Positions 13,255-23,045 of a stretch of DNA of 64,000 nt are shown piece by piece; positions within the stretch are counted from its first letter, which is position 1; each line of letters opens with the position of its first letter. This DNA is from Nematopogon swammerdamellus (Eukaryota; Arthropoda; Insecta; Lepidoptera; Adelidae). Where the stretch lies: positions 16,259,566 through 16,323,565 of the forward strand of contig OX336340.1 in assembly GCA_946902875.1 (NCBI GenBank), in the 5' to 3' direction. The position numbers were made by a program, and so were the translations under genes. The notes under the pieces were generated by a model, which saw nothing but the letters and a program-made list of their open reading frames with translations, ran no database searches and was not told the origin of the DNA.

Positions 13255-13397
13255 AATATTTTAGTTGATTTTAGTTTATTTAATTTAGTTTCAACTATGT
13301 TTAATTTTAATTTAATTACAATTTTAATCATATTTAATTATAATTTAATTAACTATAGGTAAAATGTATTACCTGAAATAAAGTTTTATTATTATTA
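13255..13397 (+). mobile_element. Retroelement 3' end with AATAAA and ATT tail
   Basis: Very AT-rich, ending CTGAAATAAAG then (TTA)n. The tail meets the oppositely oriented LINE end at 13398, so two retroelements lie tail to tail around one microsatellite. Confidence 0.45.
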
Positions 13398-13752
13398 TTT
13401 CCTTTATTTCACATTCTTAAAATTTTACATTAATTTTACATATATTATACAAAAAAGTTATAAAAACACACAAAATTAATATAAAAATTAAAAACGGTAA
13501 TACCGCCGGCGGCCGGCGGGACACAAACCTCCAAGCACGCCGGCGGGTGCAGGCCGTGGCTACGGAGCTTTCCGGGACGACGCGAGGCAAGCTACGAGCG
13601 ATAGGTGGTGGTACTAGACACGTAGACCACCACCACCCCCATCCCGGAGAGCTCCGTATCCGCCGGACTGCACGGCGACGTCGTCGCGCTGCTCTCTTAA
13701 CGTCTTCTTCATCGCGCGCGCGTCGCCTCAAGGGCGCACTGCACCACCGGTA
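13398..13752 (-). mobile_element. LINE 3' end, GC-rich coding end plus 3' UTR
   Basis: On the minus strand a GC-rich segment (13500-13745) with broken coding frames passes into an AT-rich 3' UTR that ends GTGAAATAAAGG and an AAT tail at about 13385-13400. This fits the end of a LINE. The clade cannot be told; R1-like is one possibility. Confidence 0.45.
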
Positions 13753-14004
13753 GCGGTAATTATTATTATTATTATAAAATTTAGTAAGTTTTTTTATGAA
13801 TACTGACTTGGTCGGCTACATCAACATCACTTACAATACCTATTTAGCAATAGTTTGAATAAATACAAGAGTTATATAGTAATATACTTAAATAAGGAAT
13901 TAGCATAAATACATATTATGTATAAGACGTAAGTTAGGGAACGCATTAGGTTAAGCCTGTAATGTTTCTTAGATTTAAAATAAAGTAAATAAATAAATAA
14001 ATAC
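13753..14004 (+). other. AT-rich 3' end-like sequence
   Basis: Ends with AAAATAAAGTAAATAAATAAA at about 13977-14001, which looks like a plus-strand retroelement tail; the rest is unassigned. Confidence 0.35.
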
Positions 14005-14195
14005 TCGTGATGTTAGCCCATAACACCTCGGTGAACTAGGTGCCATATCAGAGCTTTCCTTTGGTCGTGCCGTTTGCATTGAACTGGACAGAAAACACGA
14101 ACTCTACAATTATCGTCGCTTCGACCGACCTTTCATTTAGTGCGGTGGTATCAACCCGGGCGGGTTAAACCCTAACCACCTAGTAAGGTAAGAAG
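14005..14195 (-). mobile_element. SINE-B copy
   Basis: Minus-strand copy with the full set of body blocks: CCCATAACACC, GAACTAGGTGCCA, GAACTGGACAGAAAACACGAA, CGACCGACC and CGGGCGGGTTAAACCC, then CACCTAGTAAGG. It stops at the same place as other SINE-B copies, with no promoter head visible. Confidence 0.75.
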
Positions 14196-15271
14196 GGACA
14201 TACGAGTACTCAACGTTCACAACATAATCCACAAACGCCATTGGCTCTAGCTAGGTTAATGACAAATTACATTAAGTAGATTTTAAGAAGTGTATATTAA
14301 TTCATTTCACCAATTACAGATGTATCCTTAAAAGCTAATAAATAGTTTTTTTTTATTCAAGCCGGATCATTATTTATATACAATTTAAATTAAGTATGTA
14401 CGTGTATAATATGTGGAGGTGAGTGTGAGTGTAGTGAGTGAGAGTGTGTAAGGGTGAGTGTTTCATACTGGGCACGAGATGTAGACTCAGTGTAGACGTT
14501 CAGCCGCAATAGAAACACGTCGTAGTACTGGTATCATAGCACGGAAGGACTAATGTCGTAAGGAAAATTATGGTCATTGTGGTTTCAGTATTCAAGTTCA
14601 TTATAGTACGGCCGGTCCATGGCCCTTCCAGCTACTCCTTATTCCGTGGTGTCAGTGATTTGCTTTTTTTTTGCTACCAGACGAGTTGATGCCCAGCACT
14701 TATTTTTCTAACAAAATGTGAATAAAGTGCGACCTGAGCTGACCTGACAGGCTTCTGGATGTTCACTGTGTTTTTAATTATTTTCACAATGCAGTAATAT
14801 TCTAAATGAACCTGTTACTAACTGAACGAGGTCAACAGAAGTATTTAAGCGTGATATGATATTATATCTTGTAGAGACCTACATTTGTATATCAATATCA
14901 AATATCAAGTGACTTGAAAGATTTCCCCCGACACAAGGTGTAAGCTTTACCCTAGTGAGAAAGAACATGCAAAATATTCAAAAGGCGAGTAAATAGAGGT
15001 TGGAATAACTCCTAAGCGTAGAAGGAAAGTGCCGAGTGAGTACATCTACTGAGCACGAGTTATCCAAGTAGGGACAACCACCATTAGGGCGTATACTAGA
15101 CTAGAGAATATCACTAAATGTAGATTTCAAAGTTTTACGTGGTCAATTTTTTATTATATTTGGCGATTGCTGTTTTCAATTTATATTACTGATATTTCTA
15201 CTTGCATTAAAGATGATCTTGAGCTAATGTTTGCCGATGATAGATAAAACAAAACGTTACTGAATAGAAAA
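14196..15271. other. No recognisable feature
   Basis: Contains a GAGTGTGAG-rich patch near 14418-14460 but no exon or element. Confidence 0.4.
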
Positions 15272-15862
15272 GACTAGCTTTTGACCGCGGCTTCGCTCGC
15301 GTGAAATTCGTATTTAAAAACAAGAAAGTACGTAATAAAGAAGGCCAAGCTACGTTCATGTAAACAATAAACCTTCTCGATGAAAGTAAGTACGAGTAAC
15401 TAAGGACGAGGCCCGCTACCGTACCTTTATTTCGGCGCGCGGAACAATTCAGTTTGTATGAGAGCCACATATTAGCGTAAGCCGAACTGAATTGTATTTA
15501 GCCTATCCTGTGTCACGTGTAGTTAAATAAGCCTGTACTAAGTTTCATCGAATTCGGATGATCATTTATGGAGGAACATACATACATACAGAACATATTT
15601 CTAGAGATCGCCAATTTAGTTTTAATAGAACCTCCTCCTTTTTTGAAGTCGGTTAAAAAGGTAGCCGGGAGTGGATGGATGAGAAGAGCGGAAGACCGCG
15701 TGTGGTGGCGTGCCTTGAGAGAGGCCTATGTCCAGCAGTGGACCGATACAGCCTGATGATGATGATGATGATGATGACACATAGACTCCACAAACGCAGT
15801 ATCTCATAAAACAAAGTGACTTACTCCATGACCATCCCTTGCAGATTTATTACTAGTATTGA
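15272..15862 (-). mobile_element. Helitron-like element interrupted by a LINE tail
   Basis: Same family as 11507-11885, starting CTAGCTTTTGACCGCGGC. Homology breaks at about 15627 and resumes at about 15778 with ACATAGACTCCACAAACGC. The LINE 3' end between these points was therefore inserted into this copy. Confidence 0.7.
15627..15777 (+). mobile_element. LINE 3' end with EAYVQQWT C-terminus and (GAT)n tail
   Basis: Plus-strand reading ends GWMRRAEDRVWWRALREAY, VQQWTDTA, stop, then a (GAT)n microsatellite at about 15755-15777. This C-terminus and tail are typical of an RTE-like LINE family in Lepidoptera. It is a severely 5'-truncated copy nested in a Helitron-like element. Confidence 0.65.
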
Positions 15863-17485
15863 CGATGTGGTTTGATTCTAACAAATCAAACAAAATATGT
15901 CATGCACTGTAGAGAAGAGATAAGAGAAATTTCTTCATATTACAGTTACATAAACGGAATAGGCGAAGCTCAAAAGAAGTAAGTACTATTGAAATATGTA
16001 AATTGCCCAAGGATTGGTGTTTCCTTCGTTTTATTCAACGAAAAATGTCTCTGCCGACCTTCTCCAGTAACTACTAGTAGTAGATAGAACGCCACAATAG
16101 AGATTTCCGTTTGTAGTATTATCACTATCAAGAGAACGTATCTTTGTATCAAAGGAAAAGCAAGCGCTACACCGAGGCGGAGATAGCAATGGCTGTTCCG
16201 TCTGAACGCTTTATCTGATTTTAGTAATTCTAAACTTACTGCGTCAAGGTTAACATTTAATTCAAAGAAAGTTCATAATTTGTTTTTGTGAAGTATCACA
16301 TTAATTCGTATTGTATGTCGCGCTTCTTCGATATCTACTCGTCTGAAAATGTTTGTGGAAAATTGATCGTCACAAAATTGTAACTACATACATAGATACA
16401 TGTACTAAAATAAAACTATAAGCTCAATCACGCCAAAATATTAATGCAGAAACTTTGTCTAATATTTACTGAGAAACGATGTATGTAGGTAGGACCTATT
16501 ATGTAGTTTGTATATCATCAAATCCGTCGACTTCAAAATCGATCCGATTATTTTCCACAAACAAATACATTTTAAACGGATTGTGCGTGTTTTATACTGG
16601 TGAATTAATACCAAAGAAAGGTTAAGGTTAAGTCTCTAGAAACCGTTCGTATCGCCAGTCACCAAATCACCCCAAGTCACGCCTCACGCACAATGAGGGA
16701 GCATGAGGGAGAGGGCTACGAGAGAGTTCACGTAGCCACAACTAACGGCCCGTCTACGTGATACGCTCTCGAAACATACTAGAGAGGATTTATAGCGTTG
16801 GAGAGGCGGCGAATCGATTCCACGTGTGGCACTTGCTTACCAATTATGTTTCTATAATTATAGTATGGTAAGCAAACGAACAAATTCGCTTATTCGTATT
16901 CAGTGATCGACTATCATCTTTACACATGAATTCACGAGGACAGACAAACGAACCTGTAAACTGTGACAGTGTGTAAGCAGTTCCGGTTGACATTGATCGG
17001 GAGGTTACCTGTCAGATGATTAGATGACCTAACAGTATACCCACAGAGTTTTTGAAGTTTAGGTGGCGCAAGCAGCCGATCTTTGCTCTTGAGTATATAC
17101 AAGACACGAGGACGATGGCGTCGTCGTCCTGGGAATAGTAATAAAATGGCAGCAGTTCGATGATAATGTTGAGTTCGTGTGACATCACTAAGCCTCACAC
17201 GTGATATATTCACTCACAGCGAGATACTTGAAAAAAATGCGTTTAACATAAGCACATCGTATTACACCGATCCCATACACGACGATTAGAATTTTTTTCT
17301 GTGTTTTCCCACGATCGCCTACGACAAGTGTTTACTAAAAGATCTAAAAGCCTGCTTACGACGACATGACGCCGACCAAGTTCGCAGGTCTCATGTGACG
17401 CGTGACATGTAATGCGTTTGAAACCAAATGAAATAAAAATTGTTCCTTGACATTGTACATTAACCTAACATAACATAATGACAGC
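15863..17485. other. No recognisable feature
   Basis: No conserved coding signal or termini; forms the left flank of the jockey-type insertion. Confidence 0.4.
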
Positions 17486-17496
17486 AAAACAGGAAT
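17486..17496. repeat. Left target-site duplication of the jockey-type element
   Basis: AAAACAGGAAT, repeated exactly at 21880-21890. The final T is shared with the tail run. Confidence 0.85.
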
Positions 17497-17637
17497 TTTT
17501 TTTTTTTTTTTTTTTATTAATCTCCTTATGATACTGCAAGCTGTCAGGAATTTGACATTCAACAGTAGGTTATAAATGTTAGTTGTCTTGCACGGACAGT
17601 ATCCATTGATTACACCCGCATTTATATTAATGTCTTC

Positions 17638-20301
17638 TCAGTAGAGTAGATCTTGTGGAGCTTTCCTCTTTAGTCTTCTGAAGGTAATCTTGTCTTCCAT
17701 TAATTCACAAGCCAGTTCGTTGGGGTGGTTTTGTATTCTCACTTTGTATTGCATTGTTTGTGTTTTTATTTCTTCTTTTACAGTTGGGATGTTTAAATCG
17801 CGGTGTAATCTGTCATTGGTTATGTACCAGGGGGCGTCTACGATTATTCGTAGTGTTTTCGATTGAAACCTCTGCAGAATTTCTATATTTGAGCTAGCTG
17901 CTGTACCCCACAATTGCAGGCCATACGTCCATATCGGCTTCAGTATACATTTGTACAGGAGAAGTTTGTTTTCCAGTGACAATTGGGATTTCCTATTTAT
18001 AAGCCAGTATATTTTCCGAAGATGCAACCCAAGTGCTTTCCGCTTGGTAAAGATGTGTTTTCGCCATGTGAGGCGTCTGTCCAAGTACAGACCCAGGTAT
18101 TTCGCTTCGTTAGCTTGCGGGATTTGTGTGTCGTTTAGTAGCACTGGCGGGCACGTGCCTTGTCTGGTCGTATAGGTCACCTGCACAGATTTAGTTTCAT
18201 TTGCTTTTATACGCCAATCTCTAAGCCAATCTGAGATTTTATTGAGGCTATTCTGTAGCTTGGCAGACGCTCGATTTGGGCACTCATCCACGGCCAGAAC
18301 GGCTGTGTCATCGGCAAAAGTTCCGGTAACGACCTCTTCTTCAACTGGAAGGTCTGCGGTGTATAAGAGGTATAGCGTTGGGCCCATGACACTGCCCTGT
18401 GGGACTCCAGCTTCTATTTTGTGCAGATTTGTCATTTCCTCGCCCTGTTTCACTAGGAAGTGTCTATCGTGTAAGTAAGAATTCATAAAGTGGAAGTAAT
18501 TTATTGGGAGATTCCTTTTTATCTTACTCAATAGGCCATCGTGCCAGACTCGGTCAAATGCTTGGGATATGTCCAAAAAGACTGCAGAGCAGTATTGTTT
18601 ATGTTCATAGGTAGAGTTTATTTTATCCACAAGCCTATGTATTTGTTCTATTGTACTATGTTTCTGCCTGAAGCCAAATTGGTGAGCGGGTATAAGTTTA
18701 TTCTGCTGGATGATTGGCTTAAGTCTTTTTAGGAACAGGGTTTCCATCACTTTGGATGGGATTGGCAGCAGGCTTATAGGCCGATAAGACTTGACATCAT
18801 CAGGAGGTTTTCCCGGTTTTAATATCATAATAATTTGAGCTACTTTCCACTGTGACGGAACTGCTCCTCTCCAAAGTATAGCGTTGTATAATTGTGTTAA
18901 AAATGTAATACCTTCTTCAGGTAGTAGCTTAAGTATGTTTGCAGTTATGAGATCGTAACCTGGAGATTTGTGCTGATCGAGCTGTTTTATAGCAGTGAGG
19001 ACCTCACTCTTAGAAAATTTCCCAATCGGAAGGTCAAGTTGGTGAGTTTGTTCAAGTGTTGATTTGACTTCCGATATTTTCAGAGACCCATTATCAGTAT
19101 TTGGTCTAAATACGCCTTCCAAATGAGTTGCAAATGTTTCCGCTTTCTCAGCATCATTGCTAGCCCACGCGCTGTCACTTTTACGTATTGGGGGTTGGTG
19201 CGTGATAGGACGTTTTAATTTTTTGGTCGCTTTCCAGAGCGAGTAATCTGTAGCAGCTGTGGCATCCAAATTCCGCAGGTAATTCTGCACACCTCTGTTT
19301 CTATCTTCGCTGAGTAGACGTTTCAGTTCTGCTGTGGTAGCGTTTAGTCGTGCTTTATCCTTAGGGTATCTAGTTTTTTGCCATAGTTTCCTTGCTTTGC
19401 GTTTTTCTAATAGCTTTTCTCTTATCGTCTGGGAGCACTGAAATTTGTCTGTAACGACAGTGTCGGGGGTGGCTTGCCAAGCTGATGCTTGAATACAATT
19501 GTTAAAGTGTTCAACTGCTTCTTCAATGTCACTATCACTCTTAAGTGGAAGGTTGATGTTAAGCGATGATGCAACTAGTTGCTGGAAATGGATCCAGTCT
19601 GTTTTGCGACTATGCAGCCTGCAAGGTTTTATTGTTTTCAATAATTTTCTCTTCAATGTTACAAAGACGGGAGCGTGGTCAGATGATAATTCTAAGCTAT
19701 TTTTGCATTCAATGTAATCGTTGGCTATTCCCTTGGCTACACAAAAGTCAATTAGATCTGGTATTTTTTTTCGATCTGTAGGCCAATAGGTCGGTTCTCC
19801 TGAGGAGAATACCCGAAGCTGTAGATCTTCAATTGCAAGTAACAGTTGACGTCCTTTAGGAGTTATAGTTCTTGAGCCCCAGTAAGTGTGTTTTGAATTA
19901 TAATCTCCACCGGCAAGAAATCTATGCCCCAATAAAGAGAAGAATTTCTTATAGTTTTCCTTCTTAATGTTGTGTTTAGGAGGACTGTAAACTGATGAAA
20001 CAATTATGGAACCTTTCCAGTCTTCAACAACAATATTTGTTGCTTGTATTTCTTCAGTGCAATATGATTTTATCTCATGATGTTTTATGTTGGTTCTTAT
20101 TAGTATTGCACTTCCACCATGTGCGGTACCATCAGGATGCATCGTTTGGTAGAATTTATATTTGGGTATATTAAGATGATTCTTCTTTGTGAAATGGGTC
20201 TCTGAAATTAGTATAATATCAATTTTATGTAGTTCCAAAAATGTCTTTACTTCTAATGTATGTTGTGGCAGGCCATTAGCATTCCATATAACAATTTTTA
20301 T
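17638..20301 (-). CDS. Retrotransposon ORF2: endonuclease and reverse transcriptase
   Basis: ORF2 nicks target DNA and copies element RNA at the nick (target-primed reverse transcription). The endonuclease starts within about 10 residues of the N-terminus (IVIWNANGLPQHTLEVKTF), followed by SETHF, GGDYNSKHTYWGS and SDHAPV, which hold expected catalytic residues. The reverse transcriptase shows GYDLITANILK, SYRPISLLP, AVFLDISQAFDRVWHDGL, GVPQGSVMGPTLYLLY and the catalytic FADDTAVLA near position 18310. The tail after it has the usual LYKCILKPIWTYGLQLWG block. The frame is open for about 888 codons. It begins with ATA at 20301, not ATG, and overlaps the ORF1 stop in a 4-base ATAA. The next possible non-ATG start is a TTG at 20238. 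Stop is TGA at 17638-17640. An ATG start lost by one base change is a likely reading, but reinitiation at a non-ATG codon cannot be excluded. Confidence 0.9.
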   Translation of the reverse strand: MKIVIWNANGLPQHTLEVKTFLELHKIDIILISETHFTKKNHLNIPKYKFYQTMHPDGTAHGGSAILIRTNIKHHEIKSYCTEEIQATNIVVEDWKGSIIVSSVYSPPKHNIKKENYKKFFSLLGHRFLAGGDYNSKHTYWGSRTITPKGRQLLLAIEDLQLRVFSSGEPTYWPTDRKKIPDLIDFCVAKGIANDYIECKNSLELSSDHAPVFVTLKRKLLKTIKPCRLHSRKTDWIHFQQLVASSLNINLPLKSDSDIEEAVEHFNNCIQASAWQATPDTVVTDKFQCSQTIREKLLEKRKARKLWQKTRYPKDKARLNATTAELKRLLSEDRNRGVQNYLRNLDATAATDYSLWKATKKLKRPITHQPPIRKSDSAWASNDAEKAETFATHLEGVFRPNTDNGSLKISEVKSTLEQTHQLDLPIGKFSKSEVLTAIKQLDQHKSPGYDLITANILKLLPEEGITFLTQLYNAILWRGAVPSQWKVAQIIMILKPGKPPDDVKSYRPISLLPIPSKVMETLFLKRLKPIIQQNKLIPAHQFGFRQKHSTIEQIHRLVDKINSTYEHKQYCSAVFLDISQAFDRVWHDGLLSKIKRNLPINYFHFMNSYLHDRHFLVKQGEEMTNLHKIEAGVPQGSVMGPTLYLLYTADLPVEEEVVTGTFADDTAVLAVDECPNRASAKLQNSLNKISDWLRDWRIKANETKSVQVTYTTRQGTCPPVLLNDTQIPQANEAKYLGLYLDRRLTWRKHIFTKRKALGLHLRKIYWLINRKSQLSLENKLLLYKCILKPIWTYGLQLWGTAASSNIEILQRFQSKTLRIIVDAPWYITNDRLHRDLNIPTVKEEIKTQTMQYKVRIQNHPNELACELMEDKITFRRLKRKAPQDLLY

Positions 20302-21734
20302 GGAATCGAACTAGACAGCTTGGTCATTAGTGTTAAAAGTAGATTTGTCATTGTCGACATTTGTTGCATTATTTGTTTGAACATGTCAGTTAATATAACG
20401 ATTTCACTTGTGTCACTTTTACTAGTCTCGATGTTACAATCCTGTGTGTTGCGAGGGTTTTGTGTTGCTCTAGCGTAAGTGGTGTTTTTAGTGTGCATAT
20501 TAGGGTGAGGTGGTGTAGTAGCAGGATCCACATTATCAATCGGCTGCCGTTTTGCATATGGCAGTTTTTTCCTCAGAGGGGGGAATTTGATTTTCTGAAG
20601 CTCTCTGTAGACTTTGCATCCTTTGTAATTTGCTGGATGGTTTCCTGAGCACAGTATGCATGTAACATCATCTGATCTACCCTTTCGAGGACAATCAACC
20701 GATCTATGGTCTCCCGCGCATTTTATGCATTTAGGGCTTCGTCTACAGTAGGCTCTGGTATGACCATACTGTTGGCATTGCGCACATTGAGGTATCTCAC
20801 GTTTGGGTCTTGGTGGTTCGAAAGTGACACAGCAGTTAAGCAGGTTTTTTATTTCGTAGATACATTTATTATTGTCACTTTGTGTGATTTCGACAATAAA
20901 CATGGGAAGTGGTTTCGTGGTCCCTCTTTGTTTTATGTTCCATATGTTGGTAACAGAATGTCCTAATTCGGATAGTGCCTCCTTGATTTCATTGACGTCT
21001 GTAGAGTGGTGCATGTTTTTAAGTACTACCTTAAAGCTTCTGTCTTCTTTGGGTTTGTAGGTGTAATACTCAGTTTCTTTGATTTCCAATTGTTTTATAA
21101 TTTTTGTGTATATCTCAGAAGATTTCGGCTGGATTTTGACCTGTTCATTGCGAAGTACTTTTATTTCATAGTTTCCATTTGCGTGATCTTTTAAAAGTTC
21201 AATTAGAGGCTGTATGTTGCTTACTTTGTCCACGAAGATCGGTGGAGGCTTAGGTAATCTTTCCTTTTTTGCAACTTCGGCATCTAGATCTTCTTCGTTA
21301 TCAAGTTGAGAGAAACTGTTGGATACAGGTACAGGTTGGCTGAGCCAGTAGTTGCTGATTTTAGTCTGCTTTTGTTGCCTTGCATCCGGACTGGCTTGTG
21401 GTCTTTTCCTCTTGTCTCTTTGAGCTTCGGTCCATTCTGTGTGTCTTACATTACATGCCTCAGCTTTACGATTAAGACTTAACTGGGCTGTTAACCTCAG
21501 GTCACCGACTGAAGACGAACGAAGTCTATTTTGGAGTAAGGCCGGGTGGAAAATACTTTGGGCTAGGGGTTTTTGAATTGGTTTTGATATTCCGGTTTGG
21601 ATGTAAGGCGCAGGAGTTGTGTTTTGGTTGATTTGTCCAATAGGATTGCCTGTCCAGGAAGCCTGGTTTCCCACTTCCATGGGGGTTTGGCCAGGTGCAT
21701 CAACGGACATGGGGGCCTGGTTCCCTACCCCCAT
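20298..21734 (-). CDS. Retrotransposon ORF1: CCHC nucleic-acid-binding protein
   Basis: About 478 residues from the first in-frame ATG (21732-21734) to TAA at 20298-20300. The frame is open further 5', through the tandem repeat into the flank, but has no ATG there. The C-terminal half has three zinc knuckles in a row: CAQCQQYGHTRAYC, CIKCAGDHRSVDC and CILCSGNHPANYKGC, as in jockey-clade ORF1 proteins that coat element RNA. Upstream lies a region (VVLKNMHHSTDVNEIKEALS) resembling the RNA-recognition-like fold seen in such proteins. A basic segment (RDKRKRPQ) and a Gln/Asn-rich, low-complexity N-terminus are also visible. Its stop overlaps the ORF2 start region by 4 bases. Confidence 0.9.
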   Translation of the reverse strand: MGVGNQAPMSVDAPGQTPMEVGNQASWTGNPIGQINQNTTPAPYIQTGISKPIQKPLAQSIFHPALLQNRLRSSSVGDLRLTAQLSLNRKAEACNVRHTEWTEAQRDKRKRPQASPDARQQKQTKISNYWLSQPVPVSNSFSQLDNEEDLDAEVAKKERLPKPPPIFVDKVSNIQPLIELLKDHANGNYEIKVLRNEQVKIQPKSSEIYTKIIKQLEIKETEYYTYKPKEDRSFKVVLKNMHHSTDVNEIKEALSELGHSVTNIWNIKQRGTTKPLPMFIVEITQSDNNKCIYEIKNLLNCCVTFEPPRPKREIPQCAQCQQYGHTRAYCRRSPKCIKCAGDHRSVDCPRKGRSDDVTCILCSGNHPANYKGCKVYRELQKIKFPPLRKKLPYAKRQPIDNVDPATTPPHPNMHTKNTTYARATQNPRNTQDCNIETSKSDTSEIVILTDMFKQIMQQMSTMTNLLLTLMTKLSSSIP

Positions 21735-21738
21735 GCCG

Positions 21739-21879
21739 TCTTCGGTAACATATTTCTCACTTGGGAGCCCGGTTGCCCCCAAGCGCCGGGTGCTAGCCGG
21801 ATTGCATGGCAGATTGCTCTCTTCGGTGACATATTTCTCACTTGGGGGCCCGGTTACCCCCAAGCGCCGGGCGCTAGCC
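21739..21879 (-). repeat. 81-bp tandem repeat at the element 5' end
   Basis: On the minus strand, a unit starting GGCTAGC begins at 21879 and again at 21798, 81 bp later. The second copy runs about 60 bp before diverging. Both hold CCGGCGCTTGGGGG and AGTGAGAAATATGT. This may be a promoter monomer array like those in some other LINEs. Confidence 0.8.
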
Positions 21880-21890
21880 AAAACAGGAAT
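21880..21890. repeat. Right target-site duplication of the jockey-type element
   Basis: AAAACAGGAAT, an exact copy of 17486-17496, directly next to the element 5' end. Confidence 0.85.
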
Positions 21891-22077
21891 GAAAAAAAAA
21901 CTGTAAATGCCAGCTTTTGCTAGTCTTACATACCTAAAAAAACGCTAGCTGCTGATTGTAAGTCCAACGCTAGTGACAGTGACACTTGAGTAAACAGAAC
22001 AGAGTAAAATTATATACGAATAAAAATTACAAAAGATACATCAAAAGAAAGAAATAACACATTTATACAAGCTTCCT

Positions 22078-22203
22078 AATAAAAAAAACCGCATCCAAAT
22101 CGGTCCATCCGTTTGGGAGCTACGATCCCACAGACAGACACACACACACACTCACACGTCAAACTTATAACAACCCTCCGTTTTTTTCGTCGGGGGTTAA
22201 AAA
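22078..22203 (-). repeat. Interspersed repeat D, copy 1
   Basis: On the minus strand it starts near AACCCCCGACG and includes GGATCGTAGCTCCCAAACGG and GACCGATTTGGATGCGG. Inverted partner at 22897-23035 and a third copy at 34318-34445. A (CA)n run lies inside. Probably a non-autonomous DNA element. Confidence 0.65.
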
Positions 22204-22506
22204 TTGAAATTATAATTTTAAAATTTAAAACGCCAAGAGAATTCACAAATGCAATTCAGAGTATATTAAGAAAAAAAATACCCCTCCTTTTTCCATACAT
22301 TTGCCATACTTGGAATGGACAAGCAGGGTCCGGCGGAGCAAATAAAACACGGCCCCGTGATTGGACTAGCGTACAACAATGAACAGTGACGTAGATACTG
22401 TTCGCTCGACTTCGTCATACGCCTTCTGACGCGGATACCATGAACCGTTCCGAATAAAGGACTAGATTTTATATGAATAAGGCTAGTCAGACAACTGGGA
22501 CACTTA

Positions 22507-22641
22507 GGCCCACTTGCACCAACACGAATTTAAGATATAAACCAGTTTAACTCGTTAAGCTAGCACCCGTTGACTGTGGGAACTGCGTTTAAATCCATAA
22601 CTCGCTACTTAACTCTAAACTCGTGTTGGTGCAAGTGGGCC
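22507..22641. mobile_element. MITE with TTA target duplication, 135 bp
   Basis: 21-bp exact terminal inverted repeats beginning GGCCCACTTGCACC lie at 22507-22527 and 22621-22641. TTA flanks both sides (22504-22506 and 22642-22644). The three-base TTA duplication suggests the PIF/Harbinger superfamily. Confidence 0.85.
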
Positions 22642-22896
22642 TTACGAAGAGAAAAACGGACCCACAAAAACGACGACTCGATAAATTTAAAGGCATATTA
22701 TAATTTGATTTCGCAAATTTCTTTGGCATCTTAGTTCGTATAATTTGTTAGGTGTCTCAAACAAACTAAACAAATAGCATTGCAATGAAATAGTTATTTA
22801 CGCCGCCGTAGAGATACTGCTAAATTGTACTTGTATTTTGCATGTTTGCAGTTTGCACATTTGGTTTAGCTATGAAGTCTTGACATGTTGTTTTAT

Positions 22897-23035
22897 TTTT
22901 TAACCCCGGCGCAAAAAGAGGGGTGTATAGTTTAACGCGTGTGTGTGTGTGTGCATGTGTGTATGAGTGCGTCTGCTGTGGGATCGTAAGCTCCCAAACG
23001 GATGGACCGATTTAGATGCGGGGTTTTTTTTTATG
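22897..23035 (+). repeat. Interspersed repeat D, copy 2
   Basis: Starts AACCCCGGCGCAAAAAGAGG, then a (GT)n run, then GGGATCGTAAGCTCCCAAAC and GGACCGATTTAGATGCGG. Inverted relative to copy 1. Confidence 0.65.
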
Positions 23036-23045
23036 GATACGCGAG

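Larger units (their letters stand above)
17496..21879 (-). mobile_element. Near-intact jockey-type non-LTR retrotransposon, about 4.4 kb
   Basis: Minus-strand element bounded by an exact 11-bp duplication. Order on its own strand: 5' region with an 81-bp tandem repeat (21879 down to about 21739), ORF1 (CCHC nucleocapsid-like), ORF2 (apurinic-type endonuclease plus reverse transcriptase), about 120 bp of 3' UTR and a 20-nt poly(A) run (poly-T at 17496-17515). Neither ORF has an internal stop, so insertion is recent. The jockey clade call rests on the ORF1 zinc-knuckle array, the WNANGL endonuclease start and the FADD reverse transcriptase motif. Confidence 0.9.

Noticed and set aside
20239..20301. 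TTG at 20238 as the true ORF2 start
   Set aside because: Conserved endonuclease N-terminal residues (WNANGL) lie upstream of it in the same frame, so a start there would remove part of the domain.
21597..21923. Plus-strand ORFs over the retrotransposon 5' end
   Set aside because: They are antisense shadows of the ORF1 frame and its tandem repeat.
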